Shown here: one piece after another, positions 8,368 through 17,086 of the stretch | Numbering within the stretch: the first letter of the stretch is position 1 | How the letters are laid out: the number at the start of each line of letters is the position of its first letter | Assembly: GCF_022832435.1 (NCBI RefSeq) | Contig: NZ_JALHLF010000030.1 | Location: 1 to 40,143, forward strand | Reading direction: 5' to 3' | DNA from: Novosphingobium organovorum | GTDB taxonomy: Bacteria; Pseudomonadota; Alphaproteobacteria; Sphingomonadales; Sphingomonadaceae | Length of the DNA: 40,143 nt | Translations under genes and position numbers: made by a program | Notes under the pieces: generated by a model | What the model saw: only the letters and a program-made list of their open reading frames with translations | Told to the model about the DNA's origin: nothing | Databases searched by the model: none

Positions 8368-9088
8368 AGAGCATTTTCCAGTCAGGTGGATTCACCTGGC
8401 GGTTCAGAAAATGCGTCAAAACAAAAGTCTAGAGCGGTAGAGCTGATGCAATCTGATCGAAAACCGCTCTAGAGCATTTTCCAGTCAGGTGGATTCACCT
8501 GGCGGTTCAGAAAATGCGTCAAAACAAAAGTCTAGAGCGGTAGAGCTGATGCAATCTGATCGAAAACCGCTCTAGAGCATTTTCCAGTCAGGTGGATTCA
8601 CCTGGCGGTTCAGAAAATGCGTCAAAACAAAAGTCTAGAGCGGTAGAGCTGATGCAATCTGATCGAAAACCGCTCTAGAGCATTTTCCAGTCAGGTGGAT
8701 TCACCTGGCGGTTCAGAAAATGCGTCAAAACAAAAGTCTAGAGCGGTAGAGCTGATGCAATCTGATCGAAAACCGCTCTAGAGCATTTTCCAGTCAGGTG
8801 GATTCACCTGGCGGTTCAGAAAATGCGTCAAAACAAAAGTCTAGAGCGGTAGAGCTGATGCAATCTGATCGAAAACCGCTCTAGAGCATTTTCCAGTCAG
8901 GTGGATTCACCTGGCGGTTCAGAAAATGCGTCAAAACAAAAGTCTAGAGCGGTAGAGCTGATGCAATCTGATCGAAAACCGCTCTAGAGCATTTTCCAGT
9001 CAGGTGGATTCACCTGGCGGTTCAGAAAATGCGTCAAAACAAAAGTCTAGAGCGGTAGAGCTGATGCAATCTGATCGAAAACCGCTCT
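8368..9088. repeat. Seven identical tandem copies of a 103-bp double-hairpin repeat
   Basis: Units start at 8368, 8471, 8574, 8677, 8780, 8883 and 8986 (period 103), and by eye all seven are identical. Each unit holds two dyads. The first has GCATTTTC...GAAAATGC arms enclosing CAGGTG-GATT-CACCTG; the second has AGAGCGGT...ACCGCTCT arms. Every junction contains TCTAGA, so CTAG occurs about twice per unit. The last copy runs into the 3' end of the minus-strand FAD oxidoreductase gene and supplies its TAG stop. There are no varying spacers, so this is not a CRISPR. The palindromic unit looks like a dispersed intergenic repeat that was locally amplified. No protein is encoded. Confidence 0.97.
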
Positions 9089-10412
9089 AGAATTCGGCGA
9101 CCTCGATCGCGGCCCCCCTGGCAAAGCGCGAGAGGTGATAGGGCCGCGGATCGACGATCGGCTCGGCCCCGCTGGCGATGTCGGCGATCAGATGCCCCGA
9201 CCCCGGCCCGATGCCGAAGCCATGTCCGCTAAAGCCCGCAGCGAGGATCAGCCCGGGAACCTGCGGCACGTCACCGATGACCGGCACGCCATCGGGCGTG
9301 CTGTCGACATAGCCCGCCCAGGACCCCACCGTCGGCACATCGCCCAGCGCCGGGATCAGCGCGCTGGCCTTCTTGCGCGCCAGCCTGACCACGCCCTGAT
9401 CGACTTTGGGATCGAGAATGCGCATCGCCTCCATCGGCGTTGGCCGGTCGAGCGACCAGCGCGTGCAGCTCTCGTGACCCGACATCAGCCCCTCCAGGCC
9501 GCCGGGCGACAGATTGCGCCAGCGCCGCGCGAACATGGGCAGGAACTCGCGCGAGAAACGGAAGAACTGCGGGGTCACATCGACCCGCGCCCGTCCGCTG
9601 ACGGCGAGCGTGTGGCACCCCTCGCCGCGCCGCGTGATCGAGACCGACTTGCTGTAGAAAGCGTCGGGAATGTCGAGCGCGCCGGTCGCCACCGCCACGA
9701 TCGACTGACGCACCGCCGCCTGGGGGAAACGCACCCCGTACTGATGGCAGAACGAGGAGGCCCAGGCGCCTCCGGCCATGATCGCGATCGGCGTGCGGAT
9801 CGTGCCCTTTTCGGTCACGACGCCGCTCACCGCGCCCCCGCTCGTCTCCAGTCCGCGCGCCGCGCATCCCTGGTGGAGCGTTCCGCCCAGCGCCATCAGC
9901 GCCTTGGCCGCAGCCGGGGCGGCCAGTCCGGGGTTGGCAATGCCATCGGTCGGCGACCACACGCCCCCCTTCCACGTCTGTCCGGTGAAGTGGCCGCGCC
10001 GGGCCGCTTCCTCGCCGTTCAGCATATAGGTCTCGACACCCACGGTCCTGGCGAACTGGCCCCAGCGGGTCCAGGTTTCCAGCTCCTCCTCGCTGTTGCT
10101 GGCGTAGAACAGCCCGCAGCGCCGAAAGCCGGTATCTTCGCCCGTCTCGGCCGCGAAGCTCTCCCACAGGTCGAGGCTCTTGGTCGAAATCGGCAATTCG
10201 CGCGCATCGCGGTTCTGCTGGCGGCACCAGCCCCAGTTGCGGCTCGACTGTTCGCCGCCCACCACGCCCTTTTCGACCAGCGCGACACGCAGGCCCCGCC
10301 TGGCAAGATAGTAAGCCGCAAAGCTGCCCGCGATGCCCGCTCCGATGACCACGGCATCGGCGTCATGGGGCAGTTGCGGCGAGGATTCGATGAAGCGCAG
10401 GGGCGCAGGCAT
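9087..10412 (-). CDS. FAD-dependent oxidoreductase, DadA/DAO family
   Basis: A 441-residue flavoenzyme of the DAO superfamily. The N-terminal FAD-binding loop is VVIGAGIAGSFAAYYLARRG (about residues 20-40), followed by VEKGVVGGEQSSRNWGWCRQ. The C-terminal FAD signature is DGVPVIGDVPQVPGLILAAG with GFSGHGFGIGPGSG. It is soluble, with no signal peptide. Family members oxidise D-amino acids, N-methyl amino acids or secondary amines to imines, passing electrons to quinones or oxygen; the substrate cannot be read off. The ATG at 10412 has GAAGG upstream. It is last in the operon, 33 nt after the aldehyde dehydrogenase, and its TAG stop lies in the last tandem repeat copy. Confidence 0.9.
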   Translation of the reverse strand: MPAPLRFIESSPQLPHDADAVVIGAGIAGSFAAYYLARRGLRVALVEKGVVGGEQSSRNWGWCRQQNRDARELPISTKSLDLWESFAAETGEDTGFRRCGLFYASNSEEELETWTRWGQFARTVGVETYMLNGEEAARRGHFTGQTWKGGVWSPTDGIANPGLAAPAAAKALMALGGTLHQGCAARGLETSGGAVSGVVTEKGTIRTPIAIMAGGAWASSFCHQYGVRFPQAAVRQSIVAVATGALDIPDAFYSKSVSITRRGEGCHTLAVSGRARVDVTPQFFRFSREFLPMFARRWRNLSPGGLEGLMSGHESCTRWSLDRPTPMEAMRILDPKVDQGVVRLARKKASALIPALGDVPTVGSWAGYVDSTPDGVPVIGDVPQVPGLILAAGFSGHGFGIGPGSGHLIADIASGAEPIVDPRPYHLSRFARGAAIEVAEF

Positions 10413-10445
10413 GATCGTTTGACCTTCTCTGTTCGTCGTAAGCGG

Positions 10446-11909
10446 TCAGGCGAAACCCAGGATCGCCTTGGTTTCCAGATATTCCTCGAAGCCGAAGACG
10501 CCGTATTCGCGCCCGTTGCCCGATTGGCGATAGCCACCGAAGGGCGCGCTCGCATCCCAGGCCGGGTGGTTGATGTGGACCTGCCCGGTGCGGATGCGCA
10601 GCGCGATCGCGCGGGCCTGCGCCAGGTCGGTGCCCTGCACATGGCCGCCAAGGCCAAAGCGGGTATCGTTGGCAATCGCCACCGCCTCGTCGAGATCGTC
10701 GTACGCCAGGATGCACAGGACCGGGCCGAAGATTTCCTCCTGCGCGATGCGCATCGCGCTATCGACATCGCTGAACACCGTGGGGCGCACGAAGAAGCCC
10801 TGCGCCAGCTCCTCGGCCAGCCCCGCAGGGCGGCCCGGACCGCCGCAGACCAGCCGCGCGCCTTCCGCCATACCACCGGCGATCATCGCCTCGACCCGCG
10901 CGAACTGGGCGGCGTTGGCGATCGGACCAAGCACGGTCTCCTCGCGGGCGGGATCGCCGATCACAATCGCCTCGACCGTTGCCCGCACGATCGCTTCCAC
11001 CCGCGCCAGTTCGCCGCGCGGCACGATCATGCGGGTCGGCGCGCTGCACGACTGGCCGACATTGCGAAACGCGGACATCACGCCCAGCGGAACCGCCGTT
11101 TCGAAATCGGTATCGGGCAGCATGAGGTTGGGCGACTTGCCGCCCAGTTCCTGCGTCACGCGCTTCACGCTGGGCGCGGCGGCCTGCGCCACCAGCACCC
11201 CGGCGCGGTTCGAACCGGTGATCGAGATCATGTCGATGTCGGGATGTGCCGCCATGGCCGCACCGATCTCGGCCCCGGTGCCGTTGACGAGGTTGAAGAC
11301 CCCGGCCGGAGCGCCCGCATCCGCCACGATCTGGGCGAACAGGAGCGCGCTCAGCGGCGAAAGTTCGCTCGGCTTGAGCACCACGGTGCAGCCCGCGGCC
11401 AGCGCCGGAGCGACCTTGGCGGTGATCTGGTAGAGCGGCCAGTTCCACGGCGTGATCAGCCCGCACACCCCGATCGGCTCGCGCACGATCGCGCTCGTCC
11501 CCTGCAGGGTGAGGAACGGATAGCCGCGCAGCACGTCAATCGCGGTCTGCACGTGGGCGGCGGCAAACGGGACGTGCGCCGCGCGCGCGTGGCTGATCGC
11601 CGCGCCCATTTCCTGTGACAGCGTGCGGGCCAGCGGTTCGGCGCGTTCGAGGATCAGCGCGTGGATCCGCTCGAGCAGCGCCAGCCGGCTTTCCACGCTG
11701 GAAGCGGCAAAGGCCGGAAAGGCCGCGCGCGCGGCGGCGACCGCCCGGTCAAGATCCGCAGCCACCCCGGCCGTGACCTGGGCAAAGGCGCGTCCCGTCG
11801 CCGGGTTCACCACGGGCAAGCTCTCCTGGCCGCTCGCCGCCTGCCAGGCGCCGTCGATATAGGCCGCATCGCGCAGCCCCGCGGGCAATTCGGCCACTTG
11901 AATGCTCAT
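10446..11909 (-). CDS. NAD(P)-dependent aldehyde dehydrogenase (ALDH superfamily)
   Basis: The 487-residue protein has the full ALDH set: cofactor motif [22 protein letters not shown], catalytic Glu in [10 protein letters not shown] and catalytic Cys in [13 protein letters not shown], ending with the usual [14 protein letters not shown] and EYLETK. The ATG at 11909 overlaps the stop of the upstream PuuB-like oxidase (ATGA), so the two are made together. The expected logic is that the oxidase makes an aldehyde and this enzyme oxidises it to a carboxylate. Substrate is unknown; aminoaldehyde or semialdehyde types are most likely from context. Confidence 0.92.
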   Translation of the reverse strand: MSIQVAELPAGLRDAAYIDGAWQAASGQESLPVVNPATGRAFAQVTAGVAADLDRAVAAARAAFPAFAASSVESRLALLERIHALILERAEPLARTLSQEMGAAISHARAAHVPFAAAHVQTAIDVLRGYPFLTLQGTSAIVREPIGVCGLITPWNWPLYQITAKVAPALAAGCTVVLKPSELSPLSALLFAQIVADAGAPAGVFNLVNGTGAEIGAAMAAHPDIDMISITGSNRAGVLVAQAAAPSVKRVTQELGGKSPNLMLPDTDFETAVPLGVMSAFRNVGQSCSAPTRMIVPRGELARVEAIVRATVEAIVIGDPAREETVLGPIANAAQFARVEAMIAGGMAEGARLVCGGPGRPAGLAEELAQGFFVRPTVFSDVDSAMRIAQEEIFGPVLCILAYDDLDEAVAIANDTRFGLGGHVQGTDLAQARAIALRIRTGQVHINHPAWDASAPFGGYRQSGNGREYGVFGFEEYLETKAILGFA

Positions 11910-13189
11910 TTCACGAGATCCTGATAACGGTAGTAAGCGCCGACGAACGGCAGGAACCACGGCGTCCCGAAATAGCCGGGGATCGCGGGCCAATCGAAAT
12001 CGGCCCAGGGATTGAGATCGGCCCGACCATCGAGCACCTCGGCCATGATCGCGCCCATGTAGGTCGCCATGTGGGTGCCATGGCCGCTGTAGCCCATCGC
12101 GTAGAACACGCCCTCGCGCTCGCCCGCGCGGGGCAGGCGGTCGCGGGTCATGTCGACCATGCCGCCCCAGCAATAATCGATCCGCACCCCGGCAAGCTCC
12201 GGGAAGACCTTGCCCATCGCCGCGCGCAACACCGCCCCGCTCTTCGCGTCCGACGCCGGATCGGACCGGCTGGAGAAGCGCGCCCGCCCCCCGAACAACA
12301 GGCGGTTGTCGGGCGATGTGCGGAAATAGTTCACGAAATTGCGCGTATCGGTGGTGTTGCGCCGGTTCGGCGTGAGGCGATCGAGCAGTTCGACGGGCAA
12401 AGGCTCGGTCGCGATGAGGTAGGCCCCGACCGGCACGATACGCCGCCGGAACCAGCCCAGCGGACCGATCCGCGAGGTCCCTGTCGCCAGCAGCACCTGC
12501 TGCGCCTCCACGCTGCCGTGCGGGGTCGTGAGCCGATGGCCGCGCCCGCCTTCAAGCTGCGCCATCGCGATCATCGGGTTGTTTTCGTAAATCCTCGCGC
12601 CATGGCGCACGGCCGCTTCGGCAAGCCCCTGGCCAAACAGGCCCATGTGCAGCGCCGCGCTCTTCTTGAACAGCATGCCCCCGAAATAGCGGTCCGAGCC
12701 GATCTCGGCGTGCATGTCCGACGGCGCGACCATGCAAGTATCGGGATCGACTTCACGCGCGAGCAGTTCCTGCGCGCGGGCGATCTTGTCGTAGTGGTGC
12801 GGCTTGGCCGCCAGTTTGAGCTTGCCCACGCGCTTGAAATGGCAGGCAATGCCTTCCGCCTCGATGATCGCCTCGACCATGTCCACCCCGGCATCGAAGG
12901 CGCGGTAGAGCCGGTTGGCGCGGTCCGTCCCGAGCGCGGCGGACAGGCTGGCATAGTCCTGCGCAAAGCCGTTGTTGCACATGCCCCCGTTGCGCCCCGA
13001 AGCCGCGCTGGCCACGCCTCCGGCCTCCAGCACCACGACGCTGGCGCCCTTCCTGGCCAGCGCCAGCGCGGCCGAAAGGCCGGTAAAGCCCGCGCCGACG
13101 ACGGCAACGTCGAAGCGCCCTTGCGGCTCCCCCGCCTGCCCTGCGGCAAACGGGATCGCGGTATCGAGCCAATAGGGCTTCATCTGCAT
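11906..13189 (-). CDS. FAD-dependent amine oxidoreductase, PuuB-like (DAO family)
   Basis: Start ATG at 13189 (MQMKPYWLD) is chosen because GGAG sits at the right distance; the frame is open for 82 more codons upstream but reads as Arg/Pro-rich shadow. The 427-residue flavoprotein has VAVVGAGFTGLSAALALARK near residue 28, ASGRNGGMCNNGFAQDYASL (a strong mark of gamma-glutamylputrescine oxidase-like enzymes) and C-terminal GVFYAMGYSGHGTHMATYMG. PuuB-type enzymes turn a primary or modified amine into an aldehyde. No gamma-glutamylamine synthetase (PuuA) or hydrolase (PuuD) is in the window, so the classic Puu route is not supported; an acetylated or free amine substrate is an alternative. Confidence 0.88.
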   Translation of the reverse strand: MQMKPYWLDTAIPFAAGQAGEPQGRFDVAVVGAGFTGLSAALALARKGASVVVLEAGGVASAASGRNGGMCNNGFAQDYASLSAALGTDRANRLYRAFDAGVDMVEAIIEAEGIACHFKRVGKLKLAAKPHHYDKIARAQELLAREVDPDTCMVAPSDMHAEIGSDRYFGGMLFKKSAALHMGLFGQGLAEAAVRHGARIYENNPMIAMAQLEGGRGHRLTTPHGSVEAQQVLLATGTSRIGPLGWFRRRIVPVGAYLIATEPLPVELLDRLTPNRRNTTDTRNFVNYFRTSPDNRLLFGGRARFSSRSDPASDAKSGAVLRAAMGKVFPELAGVRIDYCWGGMVDMTRDRLPRAGEREGVFYAMGYSGHGTHMATYMGAIMAEVLDGRADLNPWADFDWPAIPGYFGTPWFLPFVGAYYRYQDLVK

Positions 13190-13232
13190 TGACCACACTC
13201 CATCGCGTTTCCCCTCGGCCCGCGGCGAACCG

Positions 13233-14408
13233 TTACCAGCCCCGCATCCGCGGCCAGATGGCGGACACCGCGTGGCCGCGCCCTTCGACGATGCGATAGG
13301 CCTCGTGCTGGGCACCCGTCGCGCAGGCGTGATTGGGAAGAATGCGCACGCGTTCACCGATCGCCAGTTCGGGCAACGTCGCCTCGCTGCCCGCCCGCAG
13401 CGCGATGATGCCATGCTCCTGGCTGGCATCGTCAACGATCAGATCGGCAAAGGGCCTGCCCTCGATGTCGCAGACGAGACCATAGCCCTGATCGACTGGA
13501 TGGCGCTGCGTCCCCCGATCGCGCGACAGCGCCATCCACCCCGCATCGATCAGGATCCACCCCTTTTCCGGGCGATGGCCGATCACCGTGGCGAGAACCG
13601 ACAGCGCCAGATCGTCAATGGCGCAGACCCCGATGCCGTGCATGACCAGATCGAAGAACATGAAGACCCCCGCGCGCACTTCGCTCACCCCGGTCAGGTC
13701 GCGGGCGAAATGCGCCGTCGGAGTGGAACCGACGCTGACCACCGGGCAGGCATGCCCGGCATCGCGCAGCCTCCGGGCAGCCTCGAGCGCGGCATCGCGT
13801 TCGGCATCGGCCGCTTCGGGCAGGCCTATGCCATCGCGGCAGGCATAGGATTCGCCCGCATGGGTCAGTACGCCGCGCAAGCTGACCCCGCCGGCCTTGA
13901 GCCTATCGGCAATCGTGACAAGCCTGGGATCGGCAGGCAGGAGGCCGCCGCGATGGCCGTCGCAATCGATCTCGATCAGCACGCCCGGCATCGCCTCGCC
14001 ACCCCTGGCATGCGCGACGAGCGCGTCGGCCTGCTCGGGCGAATCGATCAGTACGCCAAGGTCCACACCCCCGGCGACCAGCGCGCAGGCGCGCGCGATC
14101 TTTTCGGGCGCCAGACCGACGGCATAGGTGATGTCGGTAAAGCCGCCGCTCGCGAAGTATTCCGCCTCAGCCAGGGTCGAGACCGTGATCGGCCCCGTGC
14201 CTTCTGGAAACAGGCGGCGCGCCACATCGAGCGACTTGGCCGTCTTGACGTGCGGCCGGAAGGCGACGCCCAGATCCGCCAGCCGCCCGCGAAGGCGCGC
14301 CACGTTGCGGTCAAGCCTGGCGCTGTCGAGGATCAGGGCGGGCGTTTCGACCGTCTCCAGTGACGGCGCTGCGCCCTGCGGAAGATCGGTAGTCACAAAG
14401 GCAGTCAT
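13233..14408 (-). CDS. DSD1-type PLP/zinc enzyme (D-serine dehydratase / D-threonine aldolase / 3-hydroxyaspartate family)
   Basis: A 391-residue fold-type III PLP enzyme. The N-terminal alanine-racemase-like barrel has TPALILDSARLDRN and the PLP lysine in FRPHVKTAKS (about residue 55). The C-terminal beta domain has VRILPNHACATGAQH, where the His-x-Cys pair matches the zinc site of D-serine dehydratase, D-threonine aldolase and D-threo-3-hydroxyaspartate dehydratase. The beta-hydroxyaspartate aldolase BhcC belongs to the same family. It would act on a D- or beta-hydroxy amino acid, by cleavage or dehydration. It lies in the middle of the minus-strand operon between the double-GNAT gene and the PuuB-like oxidase. 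Exact substrate is unresolved. Confidence 0.9.
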   Translation of the reverse strand: MTAFVTTDLPQGAAPSLETVETPALILDSARLDRNVARLRGRLADLGVAFRPHVKTAKSLDVARRLFPEGTGPITVSTLAEAEYFASGGFTDITYAVGLAPEKIARACALVAGGVDLGVLIDSPEQADALVAHARGGEAMPGVLIEIDCDGHRGGLLPADPRLVTIADRLKAGGVSLRGVLTHAGESYACRDGIGLPEAADAERDAALEAARRLRDAGHACPVVSVGSTPTAHFARDLTGVSEVRAGVFMFFDLVMHGIGVCAIDDLALSVLATVIGHRPEKGWILIDAGWMALSRDRGTQRHPVDQGYGLVCDIEGRPFADLIVDDASQEHGIIALRAGSEATLPELAIGERVRILPNHACATGAQHEAYRIVEGRGHAVSAIWPRMRGW

Positions 14409-14447
14409 GCGAAGTTATCCCAAGAACAAGAATGAAAAGCCGGCCGA

Positions 14448-15302
14448 TCAGCCGAGCGATTGGTTGGAAAGGGCAAAAAGCCGTGCCTCACCCCGGCTTT
14501 CGGGCGGCGGCCCCAGGCTCATCGCGGTCACCGCACCCACCTGCGGCAGGCCGATCGCCTCGAGCCAGGGCGACAGACCGCTGGCGCGCGGCACGTCGAT
14601 GCGCACGAACGCGCCTTCCAGCCCTTGCGCCAGCGCCGCGATCAGGGCCTGCGCCGCCTCGGCGTCGGGCGCGACCACCGGCCCGATCACCCAGCCACGC
14701 CCCCACGCCCGGCGGCAGCCATAGCCACACACCGCGCCCGCGCGCTCGATCACCTGGAATGCGCCAACCGCCGCCAGCGCTCCGACCAGATTGTCGCGCT
14801 CCATCGCGCTGGCATCGCGATCCAGCGCGCGCAGGATCGGCCAGTCGGCCGCCTGCGGATCGCGAATGCGCCAATCCTTGGCCGGTTCGGGCGCCGGGCC
14901 GAGCACGGCCTGATGCTGGTGGACCGCGCCATACGGCACGAAGCCAAGCCGCGCATAGAGGGCATAGCCCTCCTCGGTCGAATTGAGCACCCGGCAACGC
15001 CCTGCGGTCTGGCGCAGCAATTCGCCCATGAGGGCCGCGCCAATACCCTGGCGCTGGGCCTGTTCGGCGACGATGATCATGCCGATCGCGGCAACGTCGT
15101 CACCGTAGGGCCACCACAGCGCGGTCCCGCACAGCTGCCCGTCCCGCACAACGGCAAGGCCATGCCCCAGCTCGAGCGCGAAGGCCCAGTCCTCGAGCCG
15201 GTAGGGCCAGTGCAGCGCCTGCGACAGGCCAAGCGCCTGACCCAGCAGCGCATGGTCCAGCGGCTGGACCGATACCGGCTGCGATTTGCTCGACGTTTCC
15301 AT
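14448..15302 (-). CDS. Double-GNAT N-acetyltransferase (first gene of the minus operon)
   Basis: 284 residues with two GNAT-like halves. Residues about 10-135 carry the acetyl-CoA motif (IGMIIVAEQAQRQGIGAALM, then STEEGYALYARLGFVPYG). Residues about 145-284 match the GNAT C-terminal partner domain, with GRGWVIGPVVAPDAEAAQAL. A paralogue with the same layout lies at 24304-25161 and shares VIGPVVAPD. It is first in a five-gene operon of amine and amino-acid oxidation. It may acetylate an amine substrate or intermediate, or be a protective or regulatory acetyltransferase; this is inference. A candidate Lrp-like operator lies about 83 bp upstream. Confidence 0.85.
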   Translation of the reverse strand: METSSKSQPVSVQPLDHALLGQALGLSQALHWPYRLEDWAFALELGHGLAVVRDGQLCGTALWWPYGDDVAAIGMIIVAEQAQRQGIGAALMGELLRQTAGRCRVLNSTEEGYALYARLGFVPYGAVHQHQAVLGPAPEPAKDWRIRDPQAADWPILRALDRDASAMERDNLVGALAAVGAFQVIERAGAVCGYGCRRAWGRGWVIGPVVAPDAEAAQALIAALAQGLEGAFVRIDVPRASGLSPWLEAIGLPQVGAVTAMSLGPPPESRGEARLFALSNQSLG

Positions 15303-15366
15303 GCCTTGCGCCCCTGACTATGCCGACCGGTTCTAACCCCGGCGCGGTGATGTTTGCTGCCGCATT

Positions 15367-15405
15367 CAGGGGATGTGCCGCATAAAATGCCGAAGTCATC
15401 CCCTG
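15367..15405. promoter_or_regulatory. Nested dyad upstream of the minus operon; candidate Lrp/AsnC operator
   Basis: Inner site CCGCATAAAATGCCG (15378-15392) contains GCAT-AAA-ATGC. It is enclosed by perfect 9-bp arms CAGGGGATG (15367-15375) and CATCCCCTG (15397-15405) with nearly the same centre. It lies between the DUF1624 stop (15422) and the GNAT start (15302). The minus-strand hairpin has no T tract, so a terminator is less likely than an operator. Related sites are at 20367-20381 and 27724-27738. Confidence 0.55.
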
Positions 15406-15421
15406 TCGCGAACAGGCCCGG

Positions 15422-16636
15422 TCAGAAGTACTTCAGCCAGGCGATATCGCGCCGCCGCTTCTTGAGCCGCGAGAACCAGGCCGTGGGAATGTAGAGCGGA
15501 ACGATCAGGCCGACATACCAGGCCAGCACCCAGCCGTAGCTGCTGACGCCGAACAGGGTGTCGTGGTTGGGCCCGAAGATGGCGAGCGCCGAGTGGTAGA
15601 GGATGCGCAGGACGCTGAGATGGAACAAGTAGAAGAACATCGGCGCGCCCCCGAAAATGGCCAGCTTTTCGGTCAGCCAGCCGCCCTGAAGACGTTCGAA
15701 CAGCACCAGCAGCAGGCAGCCCAGCCCCAGCGTGGGCATCAGGAAAAGCAGCGAGGCGGGATATTTGGTGAGCGAAATGAACCCCAGCGCCGTGCGCAGC
15801 GGATCGCCTTCGACCACCGACCAGGGCTTGTCGCCATAGCCGTTCATCGCGCGCAGCACGACGAAGGCGACCAGAAGCCCCAGCCCCAGCTGAATCAGGC
15901 GGCGCTGGCGCGTGGCTGCGGGAACATCGGACACGAACCAGGGGCCGATGCCATAGCCAAGCACCATCACGCCGATCCACACCAGGATCGGGTAGCTGGT
16001 CTTGATCTGCAGGCCCGCCACGAACGGGAAGATCGCGTTCTGGTGCAGCTCTGCCCAGAGGGGAAACAGCGCATCGCCCGGCGCAAGCTGGATCGGATCG
16101 AGCAGATTGTGCCCGCATACGATCACCAGCCCCAGCCCGATCAGCGCCGGGCGCGGCAGGCGGATCAGCGCGGCCAGGATGATCATGCACAAGCCAATGC
16201 ACCAGATCACCTGCAGCCACAGCGTGGGCTTGGCGATGCCCCAGTAGAGCGGCGAAAGGAAGAACACCTCGATCGCCATCAACAGGAGCCCGCGCTTGAG
16301 GAGGAAGCGGGTGGTCTCCTCGATCGTATGCTTGCTGTGGAAGAGATAGACGCCAAGCCCGGTCAGCGCAACGAAGATCGGCGCACACAAACTGACCAGG
16401 AAGCGCGCGAAGACCACGATCGGCAGCGAGACGCGCACGTCCATCGGGTCCTGCACGGGAACGTAGAGGAACCAGGTCTCGCGGATATGGTCGAGCAGCA
16501 TGAGGACCATCACGAAGCCGCGCAGGGCGTCGATGTTCTGCAGGCGTGCGACCGCCTTGACCTTATCGGTGACGGTGCGCCCATCCACCCCCGGCTGGCG
16601 TGCGCTATCTAACGGAACGGCGGCGCTGGCGACCAT
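15422..16636 (-). CDS. DUF1624 / heparan-alpha-glucosaminide N-acetyltransferase-like membrane protein
   Basis: Start ATG at 16636 follows AAGGGG at good spacing; the open frame extends upstream without support. The 404-residue protein opens with the family signature LQNIDALRGFVMVLMLLDHI and has about ten membrane helices. GLGVYLFHSK and a His/Trp-rich loop near LWAELHQNAIFPF follow. Members transfer acyl groups from acyl-CoA across the membrane to sugars or other acceptors; most bacterial ones are uncharacterised. It is monocistronic and divergent from the ABC binding-protein gene. A palindrome at 16651-16678 suggests separate control. Link to the surrounding catabolic genes is only positional. 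Confidence 0.85.
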   Translation of the reverse strand: MVASAAVPLDSARQPGVDGRTVTDKVKAVARLQNIDALRGFVMVLMLLDHIRETWFLYVPVQDPMDVRVSLPIVVFARFLVSLCAPIFVALTGLGVYLFHSKHTIEETTRFLLKRGLLLMAIEVFFLSPLYWGIAKPTLWLQVIWCIGLCMIILAALIRLPRPALIGLGLVIVCGHNLLDPIQLAPGDALFPLWAELHQNAIFPFVAGLQIKTSYPILVWIGVMVLGYGIGPWFVSDVPAATRQRRLIQLGLGLLVAFVVLRAMNGYGDKPWSVVEGDPLRTALGFISLTKYPASLLFLMPTLGLGCLLLVLFERLQGGWLTEKLAIFGGAPMFFYLFHLSVLRILYHSALAIFGPNHDTLFGVSSYGWVLAWYVGLIVPLYIPTAWFSRLKKRRRDIAWLKYF

Positions 16637-17086
16637 CTTGAACCCCTTGCAATGGACGAATAACCATGAGCGTCCATTAAACGCGATCCCGCTGGCAGGA
16701 TATACTGTATCGTCGATGGCCACCGTCGGGACCTGCGAAAGATGCGCCGGGTTTCAGCAAGAAATGCTGCCGGCACAGCCCCGGCGCCCGGACGCCGCGA
16801 TCGGGCAAGCGGGGAGTCCGGTGCGCCGCAGGTGCGGGGGAGGCAGCAGGTGCGAAGGAGGCAGGCCAGGCTGCATCAGGCCGGATTGCATCAGAACAGA
16901 CTGGCCCAGCCGGGCACACGGCGGCAGGGCCTGCGGTGGCGGGCGATCCATTTGGAATAATGGCCGGGCCCGAACGGGCGATTCGGCAGACATGGCTTGC
17001 GCAAATCCGCCATTGTGGCCAGCCATCCGCAACGCCCGGCCCGGCCCGGTCGGGCTCTTCGCCGGGATCGAAAGGAAACCATCACA
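16637..17086. other. 450-bp divergent intergenic region
   Basis: Separates the minus-strand DUF1624 gene from the plus-strand ABC binding-protein gene. It holds the AATGGACG dyad near 16651 and an AT-rich patch around 16700-16712 that could be a -10 region for either side. A low-complexity GC-rich stretch (about 16780-16960) has short frames without coding character. I see no convincing gene. AAAGGA near 17071 serves the binding-protein start at 17087. Confidence 0.6.
16651..16678. promoter_or_regulatory. Candidate operator: AATGGACG-N12-CGTCCATT
   Basis: Perfect 8-bp arms AATGGACG (16651-16658) and CGTCCATT (16671-16678) lie 15 bp upstream of the DUF1624 start codon, where a repressor would block transcription or translation. 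The form suits a TetR-like dimer, but no matching regulator gene is adjacent. Confidence 0.45.

Noticed and set aside
8368..9088. CRISPR array
   Set aside because: The repeats are directly joined with no unique spacers, the unit is 103 bp, and there are no cas genes.
9135..11618. An 827-codon open frame on the plus strand
   Set aside because: It is antisense to two well-supported enzymes (FAD oxidoreductase and aldehyde dehydrogenase) and has shadow-type composition.
11906..13189. A classic Puu putrescine pathway
   Set aside because: The oxidase is PuuB-like, but glutamylputrescine synthetase and hydrolase genes are missing here.
7369..14408. A complete beta-hydroxyaspartate cycle (bhcABCD)
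   Set aside because: Only family-level relatives of BhcC and BhcD are present, in separate operons; no BhcB-type dehydratase and no adjacent bhcR were seen.
16742..16960. A small gene in the 450-bp divergent gap
   Set aside because: The short frames have low-complexity Arg/Gln/Gly composition, no ribosome site and no homologue I recognise.
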